From an uncultured Rikenella sp. (GTDB lineage: Bacteria > Bacteroidota > Bacteroidia > Bacteroidales > Rikenellaceae), in contig CAJTNK010000032.1 of NCBI GenBank assembly GCA_910577885.1, positions 1-18,095 on the forward strand: a DNA stretch of 18,095 nucleotides, given 5' to 3'. The notes under the pieces are model-generated. The model was not told the DNA's origin. It saw only the letters and a program-made list of their open reading frames with translations, and did no database searches. Positions 6,109-13,522 of this stretch are shown one piece after another (the stretch's first letter is position 1; each line of letters begins with the position of its first letter). Made by a program: the position numbers and the translations under genes.

Positions 6109-8787
6109 CTACCGCCGCTTCCCGAAGAGCCGCACCAGCTCCCCGATCCACAACACGAGCGACGTCCCGCCGATCACCAGCAGCCAATCGATCCACCGAA
6201 GCGGTTCGACCTGGAAGAACATCCCCCCGAACTCCACGATGAGAATCTGTCCGACCAGGATAAAAAGCGCAATCAGCCCGAAACCGCCGCAGTCCTTGAA
6301 GTGGAAGGCCGACCGGCCGGTCTCGAAAGCCCGGGCATTGAACATGTTCCAGAACTGGAGAAAGACGAAAATCGTGAAGAACAACGAGAGTTCGTAGGCC
6401 GAAAGCCCCGTATTCTCCGCCTGCATCGACACCCGTCCGAGGTCGGCGAGCGAGGTGATTTCGGCGTGTTCGAAGTAGTAGAGCAAGCCGAGCAGGAACA
6501 GGAAAAAACCTCCCCCCGCACCGACAATCGCCCGCCACATCGGGCGGTTGATGATAAACGCCTCTCTCGACCGGGGTTTCTCGCGCATCACGGAGGCCGA
6601 CGGCGGCAACGAAGCGAGCCCCATGGCCGCAAAAGTATCCATGATGAGATTGACCCACAGCATCTGCGTAACGGTCAGCGGCGACTCCATACCCATGAAA
6701 GCCCCGGCCAGAACGATCAGGCAGGCCGCCACGTTGACCGTCATCTGGAAGAGGATGAACCGCTGGATGTTCCGGAACAGCGACCGGCCCCACATCACCG
6801 CCCGCCCGATCGACGAGAAGGAGTTGTCGACGATCGTGATGTCCGAAGCCTCCTTGGCCACCGACGTCCCGTCGCCCATCGACAACCCGACATGGGCCGC
6901 CTTCAGGGCCGGTGCGTCGTTCGTCCCGTCGCCCGTCACGGCCACCACCTCGTTGTTGGCCTGCAGAGCCTCGACGAGCCGTTTCTTGTCCATCGGACGA
7001 GCCCGGGCAATGATCTTCATATCACCGACCCGCTCGCGCAGCTCCCGGTCGGTCAACTCGGCGAACTCCGTCCCCGTAATCAGGTTCCGCTCCCCATCGA
7101 CGCCGTCGTCCCACAGGCCGATCTGCCGACCGATCTCGCGAGCCGTTCCCGGCGTATCGCCCGTGACGATCTTCACCTGAATGCCGGCGTCGATCACCTC
7201 CCGAACCGCCGCCGGAACATCGGCCCGCACCGGGTCCGAAATGGCCACAATCCCCAGGAAGGTCAACCGATCGGCCACCACCCGCTTGTCCTCGATGGTC
7301 CGTTCGCCGTCGGCCACCTCCTGGTAGGCAAATCCGAGAGTCCGCATCGCCTGGTTCTGGTATTCGAGCAGCCGGGCGTCGATCTCCGCCCGCGTCACGC
7401 CGCCGGTGTCGCGGCACATCCCGAAGACGATCTCCGGAGCCCCCTTGACATACAACAGGGTCTTGCCCCCGGCCGACCGCACGACGGTGGCCATATACTT
7501 CCGCTCGGTGGTAAACGGCAGCTCCTCGAGCCGTTCGGCGCGGTGGCGCAGCTCCTCGTAGTCGACGCCCTGCTCCCGGAGCCACAACAGAAGCGCCCCT
7601 TCGGTCGGATTCCCCAACACCTGCGCCCGATCGCCCGACAGGTCGAGCCGGGCGGTCGAGTTCACGGCAATCCCCTCGTACAGCAGCTCGGTCGACGGCT
7701 CACCGTAAAAGTCCGTCCGGTGGACCTGCATCTGGTTCCGGGTCAGCGTCCCGGTCTTGTCCGTACAGATCACGGTCGTCGCCCCCATGGTCTCGCAAGC
7801 GTGCAGCCGCCGCACCAGGTTATTCGTCCGGAGCATCCGCCGCATCGAGTAAGCCAGCGACAGCGTAACGGCCATCGGCAACCCCTCCGGAACCGCCACC
7901 ACCAGCAACGTGACGGCGATCATCAGCGTCTGCAACAGGTAGGCCACGAACCCGAGCCAGTCGAAAGCCCCCGCCACCGAACCGCCCCCACCCTGTGTGA
8001 AATAGAGTGTCAGCCGTCCGATAACGATAACGGCCGCCAACACATAACTGATCTTCGTTATCAATCGCCCGAGTCCGTCGAGCTGTTCGTTGAGGGGGGT
8101 CTTGACGCTGGCGTCGATCTGCGTCGCCTCGAACACGCGGCCGTTCTCGGTGCGGTCGCCGACGGCGAAAACACGCATCACACCGTGTCCCTCCATGATC
8201 TTGGTCCCACGCATGGCGTGGTTCGAGGGAAACGTAGCCTCCGACTCGAACAGCGCCGGATCGGTGGTCTTGCGGCAGATCGGCTCGCCGGTCAAGGTCG
8301 ACTCGTCGATGTTGAGCGACACGGCCTCGAGCAGCTCCCCATCGGCCGGCACCTCCTCGCCGGTGTTCAGCACCACGATGTCGCCCACCACCACCTCGCG
8401 CCGCGGCACCTGCACAGACAGCCCGTTGCGGACCACCTGCACCGGTTCGTCGTCGTTGACCCGGTTCAACAGTGCGAACTCCTTATCGGCCTTCAGCTCG
8501 AAAGCAAAGGCCAGTCCGGTGGCCAGCAAAATAGCGACAAAGATGCCGATCGGCTCGATAAACACACTGCTCGAGGAGCCTAGTCCCCAAAATTCGTAAC
8601 ACGCGATCCCGACCGAGAGCACGCCGGCGATCAGCAGAATCAGAATCAGCGGATCGCCGAACTTCTCCAGAAACCGTTTCCACAACGGATCCTTCTTGGG
8701 CGGCATCAGCAGATTGACGCCGTTTTTCTGCCGACTCTCCGCCACCTCTGCGTCGGTGAGCCCCGTGTAGGCCTGACTTTGTACCAT
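6109..8787 (-). CDS. PMCA-type calcium-translocating P-type ATPase (892 aa)
   Basis: Inner-membrane pump that exports Ca2+ using ATP. The N-terminal cation-ATPase domain starts with 'GLTDAEVAESRQ' (9-20). Actuator TGE is at 166-168. The phosphorylation site is D343 in 'CTDKTGTLT' (341-349). KGAPE, for nucleotide binding, is at 448-452, TGDTPGTA at 542-549, and the hinge TGDGTNDAP at 618-626. Membrane helices lie at about 44-65, 76-97, 244-262, 275-300, 675-697, 705-725, 752-772, 797-817, 833-852 and 864-885. In M4, 'VAVPEGLP' (297-304), and in M6, N713 and D717 of 'WVNLIMDTF', fit the single-site PMCA type. Length is normal. It stands alone, separated from btuB by repeat element B, whose border contains its TAG stop. 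Calcium specificity is inferred from these motifs. Confidence 0.93.
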   Translation of the reverse strand: MVQSQAYTGLTDAEVAESRQKNGVNLLMPPKKDPLWKRFLEKFGDPLILILLIAGVLSVGIACYEFWGLGSSSSVFIEPIGIFVAILLATGLAFAFELKADKEFALLNRVNDDEPVQVVRNGLSVQVPRREVVVGDIVVLNTGEEVPADGELLEAVSLNIDESTLTGEPICRKTTDPALFESEATFPSNHAMRGTKIMEGHGVMRVFAVGDRTENGRVFEATQIDASVKTPLNEQLDGLGRLITKISYVLAAVIVIGRLTLYFTQGGGGSVAGAFDWLGFVAYLLQTLMIAVTLLVVAVPEGLPMAVTLSLAYSMRRMLRTNNLVRRLHACETMGATTVICTDKTGTLTRNQMQVHRTDFYGEPSTELLYEGIAVNSTARLDLSGDRAQVLGNPTEGALLLWLREQGVDYEELRHRAERLEELPFTTERKYMATVVRSAGGKTLLYVKGAPEIVFGMCRDTGGVTRAEIDARLLEYQNQAMRTLGFAYQEVADGERTIEDKRVVADRLTFLGIVAISDPVRADVPAAVREVIDAGIQVKIVTGDTPGTAREIGRQIGLWDDGVDGERNLITGTEFAELTDRELRERVGDMKIIARARPMDKKRLVEALQANNEVVAVTGDGTNDAPALKAAHVGLSMGDGTSVAKEASDITIVDNSFSSIGRAVMWGRSLFRNIQRFILFQMTVNVAACLIVLAGAFMGMESPLTVTQMLWVNLIMDTFAAMGLASLPPSASVMREKPRSREAFIINRPMWRAIVGAGGGFFLFLLGLLYYFEHAEITSLADLGRVSMQAENTGLSAYELSLFFTIFVFLQFWNMFNARAFETGRSAFHFKDCGGFGLIALFILVGQILIVEFGGMFFQVEPLRWIDWLLVIGGTSLVLWIGELVRLFGKRR

Positions 8788-9049
8788 GTATCAAATAAGT
8801 TTGGATTGAATTGCGTGGTCTCCACCGGCCCAGTTTCGGACCGGCAAGGCGGTTTGCGGCGTCCTTTCCCGGTTTCGGATCCTGTGGTTGTCCGGTGGGT
8901 TTCGGGGACCGGTTTTCTGTAAAAAACCGCCCCCGGCCGTTCGCCTCCTGCGAAAATCGGGCCGTTTCCTCCGCCCGACTCTCGAAATTCCCACAAAAAT
9001 ACATCTTTACAACGGAACTCCCCTCGCGAAACAGACAAACATACGCAAT
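8788..9049. other. Leader region of the calcium ATPase gene, no gene seen
   Basis: GC-rich leader between the tRNA terminator and the ATPase start, with several CCGG-containing inverted repeats (for example around 8820-8845 and 8890-8920) but no convincing ORF or recognised riboswitch. A possible -7 box lies at 8994-9001, which would give a leader of about 200 nt. Confidence 0.5.
8994..9001 (-). promoter_or_regulatory. Possible -7 box for the calcium ATPase gene (TATTTTTG)
   Basis: A perfect TAnnTTTG on the minus strand about 205 nt upstream of the ATPase start. No TTTG lies at the right distance upstream, so this call rests on the -7 box alone. Confidence 0.35.
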
Positions 9050-9088
9050 AAAAGAAAAAGCGGTCCGCATCTTCCGATACGGACCGCC
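9050..9088 (-). terminator. Intrinsic terminator of tRNA-Met
   Basis: On the minus strand a 12-bp stem (9076-9087 with 9060-9071, one G-T pair) and a 4-nt loop are followed by TTTTTCTTTT. It begins 8 nt after the tRNA 3' end. Confidence 0.85.
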
Positions 9089-9094
9089 CTTTCG

Positions 9095-9168
9095 TAGCGA
9101 GAGAGAGACTTGAACTCTCGACCTCATGATTATGAATCATGCGCTCTAACCAGCTGAGCTACCTCGCC
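9095..9168 (-). tRNA. tRNA-Met (CAU anticodon)
   Basis: A 74-nt cloverleaf. Acceptor GGCGAGG pairs with TCTCGCT (two G-U pairs), the D-arm contains AGCTCAGCTGGTTAGAGC, the anticodon stem CATGA/TCATG encloses loop TTCATAA, and the T-arm has GAGAG/CTCTC around TTCAAGT. The anticodon is CAT. CCA is not encoded. A normal G1 acceptor pair argues against initiator tRNA, and the sequence is unlike typical tRNA-Ile2, so elongator Met is most likely. Confidence 0.9.
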
Positions 9169-9212
9169 ATTCCGAAATATCCCCCCGCCCTCCCCGACCG
9201 AGGAAGACGGTG

Positions 9213-9244
9213 CAAAGGTAAAACTTTCGTTCCGAATTTCCAAA
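9213..9244 (-). promoter_or_regulatory. tRNA-Met promoter (TTTG-N20-TACCTTTG)
   Basis: On the minus strand a -33 TTTG (9244-9241) and a perfect -7 TACCTTTG (9220-9213) are separated by 20 nt, an ideal Bacteroidota sigma-ABfr promoter. Transcription would start about 40 nt before the tRNA. Confidence 0.8.
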
Positions 9245-9334
9245 ACCCAGGGCCGCTTTTTTCGCGATTTTCTCGCCGGACCGAAACCAACCGCCGCCCC
9301 ACCGGCCCAAGCCCCAATCCACCCCGGGGAGAAG

Positions 9335-10348
9335 CTAATAAGCCAACCGACAGATCACATACCACGCCGACCGGGCAATGTCCACCAACTTCGGATAGTT
9401 GATCCGATCCGGCGTATCGGTCGGCCGGTTGTAATCCGGGTGACCGTCCGTATGGTACCACACGATCGGAACCCCGACCCGCGCAAAAGAGGCGTTGTCA
9501 CTGCCGCCGATCGTCCGGTCGCACGGACGGTAATCCGCCTCCAAGTGCACCAATCCGCCCGCCGCCACCGACTCGTCGAACCACGCCCGGAGCTCCGGCC
9601 GATCCGCCGTGTAGAAATAACGGCACAACTTCGGCCGCCCCTGGTCCGTATTCCGCCCCACCATGTCGAAATTCACGTACCCCGCCACAGCCGCCGTATC
9701 CGCCCCGAGCTCCGCAACATAGTGCCTCGACCCGAGCAATCCCCGCTCCTCGCCGTCCCAAAACGCCAATACCACCGTAAACTCCGGCCGCCGTCCCGCC
9801 GCCTCGGCCGCTCGAGCCGCCCGGGCCAGCTCCAACAACACCGCCACTCCGCTCGCATTGTCATCCGCCCCCGGATAAACGACACCATTCTTGATTCCTT
9901 CGTGATCGAAATGGGCACCGACCACCACCCGCCGCACCGTATCCCGTCCCGGAACAGTCACCAGCACATTCCGCAAGGCCTCCCCGCCACGCCCCGTAAA
10001 CTGCTGCTCCGCAATCCGCCCGGCCTCATACCCCATCCGCTCCAGTTCGGCCACGATGTACCGCCCGGCAATCCGCCCTTCGACCGACCCGGCTCCGCGT
10101 CCTCCCATCTCCTCCGAGGCCAAAAACCGGACCGTAGCCTCCGCATTCCGCCGCCCGATCGACCCCAGCCCGCACCGGAAAGCCCGCCGTTCGGCCGCAC
10201 CCCAAGCCGACGACAATGCCTCCCCCGTCGAATCATCCTTCCCGCTCTTCGGATTGGCCGCTCCGCAAGGCTCCGCAACCACCGTGAGCAACAAAAGCCC
10301 CCACCCCGCACCCCATCTCACCACCCTTCGTCCGAATCTTCTTCGCAT
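9335..10348 (-). CDS. Secreted M28-family metallopeptidase (337 aa)
   Basis: Predicted exported zinc aminopeptidase/carboxypeptidase-like enzyme. An N-terminal signal peptide (arginine-rich start, hydrophobic 15-30) precedes the peptidase domain. Zinc-site motifs appear in order: 'GAHFDHEG' (H146, D148), 'GADDNASG' (D162 bridging), 'DGEERGLLGS' (E200, E201) and 'NFDMVGR' (D228). The final region 'YHTDGHPDYNRPTDT' (298-312) has Asn307 where many relatives have the last zinc His (DYHxPxDT); H303 or H299 may substitute. The gene starts 18 nt after the OstA-like gene ends, so the two are probably co-transcribed. There is no clear Shine-Dalgarno sequence. The substrate is unknown. Confidence 0.85.
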   Translation of the reverse strand: MRRRFGRRVVRWGAGWGLLLLTVVAEPCGAANPKSGKDDSTGEALSSAWGAAERRAFRCGLGSIGRRNAEATVRFLASEEMGGRGAGSVEGRIAGRYIVAELERMGYEAGRIAEQQFTGRGGEALRNVLVTVPGRDTVRRVVVGAHFDHEGIKNGVVYPGADDNASGVAVLLELARAARAAEAAGRRPEFTVVLAFWDGEERGLLGSRHYVAELGADTAAVAGYVNFDMVGRNTDQGRPKLCRYFYTADRPELRAWFDESVAAGGLVHLEADYRPCDRTIGGSDNASFARVGVPIVWYHTDGHPDYNRPTDTPDRINYPKLVDIARSAWYVICRLAY

Positions 10349-10366
10349 ATCGCAATCAACTGAATA

Positions 10367-12421
10367 TCAATACAACAGATCATACCCCTGCAATTCACCC
10401 ACCCGTCCTTCGTCCAAGAGTTCCGTCCGATCGCGCCAAGTCCGCCCCTCGAGCAACGCCTTGTAGACCGTACCGAAACGCTCTTCGATCGGGAACTCCG
10501 GCTGCGCATACCCCTCGGCCACCCGCCGCATCGAAGGTCTCACCCCGCGCCGCGTAATGTCGTACCGGCCCTTCGGTTTCCGTTCCGGCTCCCAACTGAA
10601 TCCCGGCAGCCGCTGCGACTGTCCGGCCGGGATCTTGTCAATCGGGTAGATGGTCCAATCGGACTGCCCCCCCCAGTTCAAATTCACCGGCTCCTGATCC
10701 TCGAAATCGATCGTCAGGTTGGCACACGAGATAACAGCGAACTTATCCGGCGGCAAACTGTCGTCCCCCATATAATAGTAGTTCCGCACGTTCCCCGTCA
10801 TAATGGTCCGCTGCATCTCGTTGTCGCGGAACCACGCCTGCAAGAGCCTCCCCGAAGCCTGATTGAAGAGCGTATCGGCCCCTTCGGCCTGTTGCGTCAG
10901 GAAAGGCGAACCGATAAACTCGGCATAATCCAACTCGCCGTCCCTGCTGTACACATCGATCCGGTCGGCAGCCAGCTGGCTCGACTCGTTCCAAACCAAA
11001 GGCCTCCCGAAAAAGCTGGCCATCGAGTCCACCGAATAAGCCGTCAGCGAATCGGCCACCCCCTGTACATCCCGCCGCCACAGTTTCACGTTGTGCCGCC
11101 CGCGAATGATCCGCTCGAGCGAGTCCCTCTTCGGCGCCGGAAGCGAGTCAACCCGCACCGAGTCAACCCGCACCGAATCAACCCGCACCGAGTCAACCTG
11201 TACTGAATCAATCCGCACGGAATCAACACCCTGCATCGTTATCGAATCCGCCACCGTTTTTGCCAAAGAGTCCCCCGCCGCCTTCACCGGCCTCGGCTTC
11301 GACCGCCCTGGCGGATAGCTCTCGAAGAGAATCGTATCGGCCCGCGCAAAAACAGAATCCGGCCGCCGTTCCACCGGCTCCGTCGCCATAGTATCCTCCG
11401 TCGCCGCCGGATCGGAAGCCGCCGCGTCTTCATACAGAATGACCGCCGGCGAATCGGTCAACAAACCGTTCTTGAGCGAGTCGTTATAAAACCCGTAATC
11501 CCCCAACCCGACCATCCGCTGCGCGGTGTCGAGCACCTGGATCCGGCGCCGCAACACCACCCGCCGCTCCGCACTCTCATAGTCCATCGTATCGGCCCAA
11601 AACTCCTGCTCCTCGGTCATCGCATAAGCGTCGCGCGTGAAATGGTACGTCTCCGTCGCCCGCACGTAGCTCCCCCGCTCGGCCGTCAGAAAATCCCGCT
11701 CCTTGTCCCAGATATACGCCTTGCTGAGAAACGTAACGACCTCATTGTCCAAATCATAGCTCACCGAATCGGTCCGGATGCGATAGTTGTCGTTGCGCAG
11801 CGCGACATGTCCCACAAAAGTAATCGTCGACGAATCGCCGTTGAAAATCCCCCGGTCGGACTCCATCCGGTTGTCGCGCTGGAAAATCACCGCCCCCTCG
11901 TTGTACGTCCCCACGTTGGTCCGGGTGTTGAAATCCATGTGGTTGAAGACCCACATCGTCGCCTCTCCGTTCACCAGCTTCAAAAGCGGCGAGTGAATCG
12001 CCGCCAGGTCCGTATGCCCGTCATAGCTCGCCCAATCGCCGTAGATATAGGTCGAATCCTTGTTAATCAGCACATTCCCGAAACATTCGATCCGGTAGTC
12101 GTCATACCGTTTCGCACTGTCGCACTGAATATAAGTCCCGTTATGATGGAACACCACCCGATTCACCAGATATAGCACCGTATCGCCTTTCCGCTGGGTC
12201 ATCAGGTCGCCGTAGTAGTCCACCGTAGTCGTATTCTTCCCCCCGTCCGCCCCTACGTCTGTCCCCGCCGAAGCGACGGCGGTCGTTTTCGGCGGCCTCT
12301 GCGGCGGAGTTTGCCCCTGTGCATGGAACGCCCCCACCGCCCAAGCCCCCAGCCCGAACGGCATCAAAAACACCACAGCCAACCCCCACCGCAAAATCCT
12401 ATGTCGACAAACACGCTGCAT
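10367..12421 (-). CDS. OstA/LptA-like envelope protein (684 aa)
   Basis: Predicted periplasmic protein of the LPS-transport type (OstA-like fold, a stack of beta strands). A signal peptide covers residues 1 to about 37. The OstA-like domain runs about 64-330, with repeats of the family pattern such as 'VYLVNRVVFHHNGTYIQCDSA' and 'FGNVLINKDSTYIYGDWASYD'. A low-complexity linker follows (330-430), including six units of a VDSVR-type pentapeptide at 399-428. A second OstA-like stretch lies about 440-580 ('QLAADRIDVYSRDGELDYAEF'). It is much longer than E. coli LptA, as is usual for the Bacteroidota version. It lies just upstream of the M28 gene and, across a repeat region, downstream of surA, fitting an outer-membrane biogenesis role. 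Direct LPS transport activity is inferred. Confidence 0.82.
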   Translation of the reverse strand: MQRVCRHRILRWGLAVVFLMPFGLGAWAVGAFHAQGQTPPQRPPKTTAVASAGTDVGADGGKNTTTVDYYGDLMTQRKGDTVLYLVNRVVFHHNGTYIQCDSAKRYDDYRIECFGNVLINKDSTYIYGDWASYDGHTDLAAIHSPLLKLVNGEATMWVFNHMDFNTRTNVGTYNEGAVIFQRDNRMESDRGIFNGDSSTITFVGHVALRNDNYRIRTDSVSYDLDNEVVTFLSKAYIWDKERDFLTAERGSYVRATETYHFTRDAYAMTEEQEFWADTMDYESAERRVVLRRRIQVLDTAQRMVGLGDYGFYNDSLKNGLLTDSPAVILYEDAAASDPAATEDTMATEPVERRPDSVFARADTILFESYPPGRSKPRPVKAAGDSLAKTVADSITMQGVDSVRIDSVQVDSVRVDSVRVDSVRVDSLPAPKRDSLERIIRGRHNVKLWRRDVQGVADSLTAYSVDSMASFFGRPLVWNESSQLAADRIDVYSRDGELDYAEFIGSPFLTQQAEGADTLFNQASGRLLQAWFRDNEMQRTIMTGNVRNYYYMGDDSLPPDKFAVISCANLTIDFEDQEPVNLNWGGQSDWTIYPIDKIPAGQSQRLPGFSWEPERKPKGRYDITRRGVRPSMRRVAEGYAQPEFPIEERFGTVYKALLEGRTWRDRTELLDEGRVGELQGYDLLY
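11138..11227 (-). repeat. 15-bp in-frame tandem repeat in the OstA-like gene
   Basis: Six 15-bp units (core GAGTCAACCCGCACC on the plus strand) encode VDSVR, IDSVQ, VDSVR, VDSVR, VDSVR and VDSLP. Unit length is a multiple of three, so slippage would change linker length without shifting the frame. Confidence 0.85.
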
Positions 12422-12466
12422 AAATCTATGTTGTGCGTTTTTTTACTTGCTCCCCGAGCGGTTGGC

Positions 12467-12487
12467 AGTGCCGCTCGGCACTCGAAA
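12467..12487 (+). repeat. GTGCC-GCTC-GGCAC hairpin repeat, copy 1
   Basis: Hairpin with stem GTGCC/GGCAC followed by TCGAAAG then a G/C-rich block and TTTTCTCGGC. The 16-base core is shared with copies at 12863, 13342 and (inverted) 17831. Confidence 0.7.
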
Positions 12488-12861
12488 GCCGGGGTTTTCT
12501 CGGCAAAGTTTTTTTCGCCCGTCAGGCCAGTAAAACGCCCTGTGGGCGCGCCCCGCCTTAAGAGCGATCAACTACTTCGGCGTGAGCCGAATGGAGTATG
12601 AATTGCCCAGGCGCGCGGGCAGAGAATGATTTTCACGAAAAGCGAGTTGCCGCCAGCGGGAAAGAACTACGAGCTCCGACGAGTAGTTCGCCCCGCCCGG
12701 GGTGGCGGGGGCTCGCGCGACCTACGGTCGCAGTTGTTCAACTTGCCGGCCCCAATTTTCAAGCGTTCACCCCCTAAGCAACTGCTCCGCCCAACGGTCT
12801 CGGGCCGCGCGCCTAGCCGTGATCTCCCCACAGCGGCCGACGCCACCCCCGGCGGAAGGCC

Positions 12862-12882
12862 GGTGCCGCTCGGCACTCGAAA
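12862..12882 (+). repeat. GTGCC-GCTC-GGCAC hairpin repeat, copy 2
   Basis: Same core (GGTGCCGCTCGGCACTC) and downstream CGAAAACTGG and TTTTTCTCC as in copy 1. Confidence 0.7.
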
Positions 12883-13032
12883 ACTGGCTTTTTCTCCACA
12901 AAGCTCCGCTAGCGACGACTCGAAGGGCCGCAATTTTCCAGCCTGACGCCCGTTTGCGAATTCCCCGCCGGGCCCCTACCCTCTTGGGAAGAATCAATCT
13001 CTTTCCTCTCCCCCGCTAAAGCCGCGGGGGCT

Positions 13033-13062
13033 CTTACTTTCTGTAATGCGACAGAAAGTAAG
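13033..13062. repeat. 12-bp perfect hairpin (CTTACTTTCTGT/ACAGAAAGTAAG)
   Basis: A 6-nt loop separates perfect 12-bp arms. On one side lies a 10-bp hairpin (AGCCAAGGGG/CCCCTTGGCT, 13073-13100), on the other a CCCCCGC/GCGGGGG hairpin (about 13011-13030). Read on the minus strand, the order hairpin, CTTTG linker, T/C-rich hairpin resembles the H1-linker-H2 modules of elements A and B. Confidence 0.65.
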
Positions 13063-13340
13063 CAAAGATCGCAGCCAAGGGGATTACCACCCCCTTGGCT
13101 AACCCCCGACGAAATTGCCGAGCTGGCCGACACCAACCCACTGCCCGAAAACCGCGATCGCAGATCGCGCGCCCCTCCGCCGCCCCCGCGGAGGGCGCAA
13201 CTTCGTTGCTGCTCCGCCGGCTACAGGGCCGTCTCCGAAAAAGAACCTCGCCCCACGGTCTCTGGCCGCGCGCCTGGGAAATTCTTCCGTTTCAACTCAT
13301 CGTTGAAACGGAGTATTTCCCCTTTAAGGGGGGGCGCGCG

Positions 13341-13361
13341 GGTGCCGCTCGGCACTCGAAA
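13341..13361 (+). repeat. GTGCC-GCTC-GGCAC hairpin repeat, copy 3
   Basis: Exact GGTGCCGCTCGGCACTCGAAA followed by GCTGG. A sister version with the same stem but loop TCCC lies at 13413-13426, seventy bases on. Confidence 0.7.
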
Positions 13362-13522
13362 GCTGGAGTTGGCTCGGCAACAGGAGGGAACTGCCCTTAC
13401 GCCGGGCGGGCGGTGCCTCCCGGCACGCGGTACTGGCCATTCGGCCGAGAAAAGCCCAGCCCTCGTGTACCGAGCGGCGCGCTGACAGAAAAAAACCCCG
13501 CGAAAACCAGCCCTCAAATACC

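Larger units (their letters stand above)
5760..6115. repeat. Composite inverted-repeat element B
   Basis: The second copy of the element-A design, here between convergent genes. The central hairpin pairs about 5906-5928 with 5947-5968. Left module (minus strand): H1 at 5847-5863 (AAAGTGC/GCACTTT), a 14-nt linker, H2 at 5809-5832. Right module (plus strand): H1 at 6008-6024 (AGGATGC/GCATCCT), linker TGAAAGTTTTTTGG at 6025-6038, H2 at 6039-6062. The outer borders, read outward, are AGTATCCTACCGCGAG on the left and AGTACCCTACCGCCGC on the right. These include the stop codons of btuB and the ATPase gene. No coding region of its own is visible. Confidence 0.72.
12422..13522. repeat. Hairpin-rich repeat region without genes between surA and the OstA-like gene
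   Basis: About 1.1 kb separates two co-directional envelope genes. I see no credible ORF; the open frames cross repeats and have no domain. It holds at least nine hairpins: 12468-12481, 12664-12689, 12717-12731, 12863-12876, 13033-13062, 13073-13100, 13154-13168, 13174-13194 and 13287-13311. There is a 26-bp direct repeat around GGCCGCGCGCC (12791-12816 and 13252-13277), and a GCGCGC-flanked block (12545-12617) with CCTTAAG that recalls the centres of elements A and B. Accretion of non-autonomous repeats is the likeliest explanation. Confidence 0.7.

Noticed and set aside
11138..11227. CRISPR-like array
   Set aside because: The units are contiguous 15-bp tandem repeats without spacers, in frame within the OstA-like gene.
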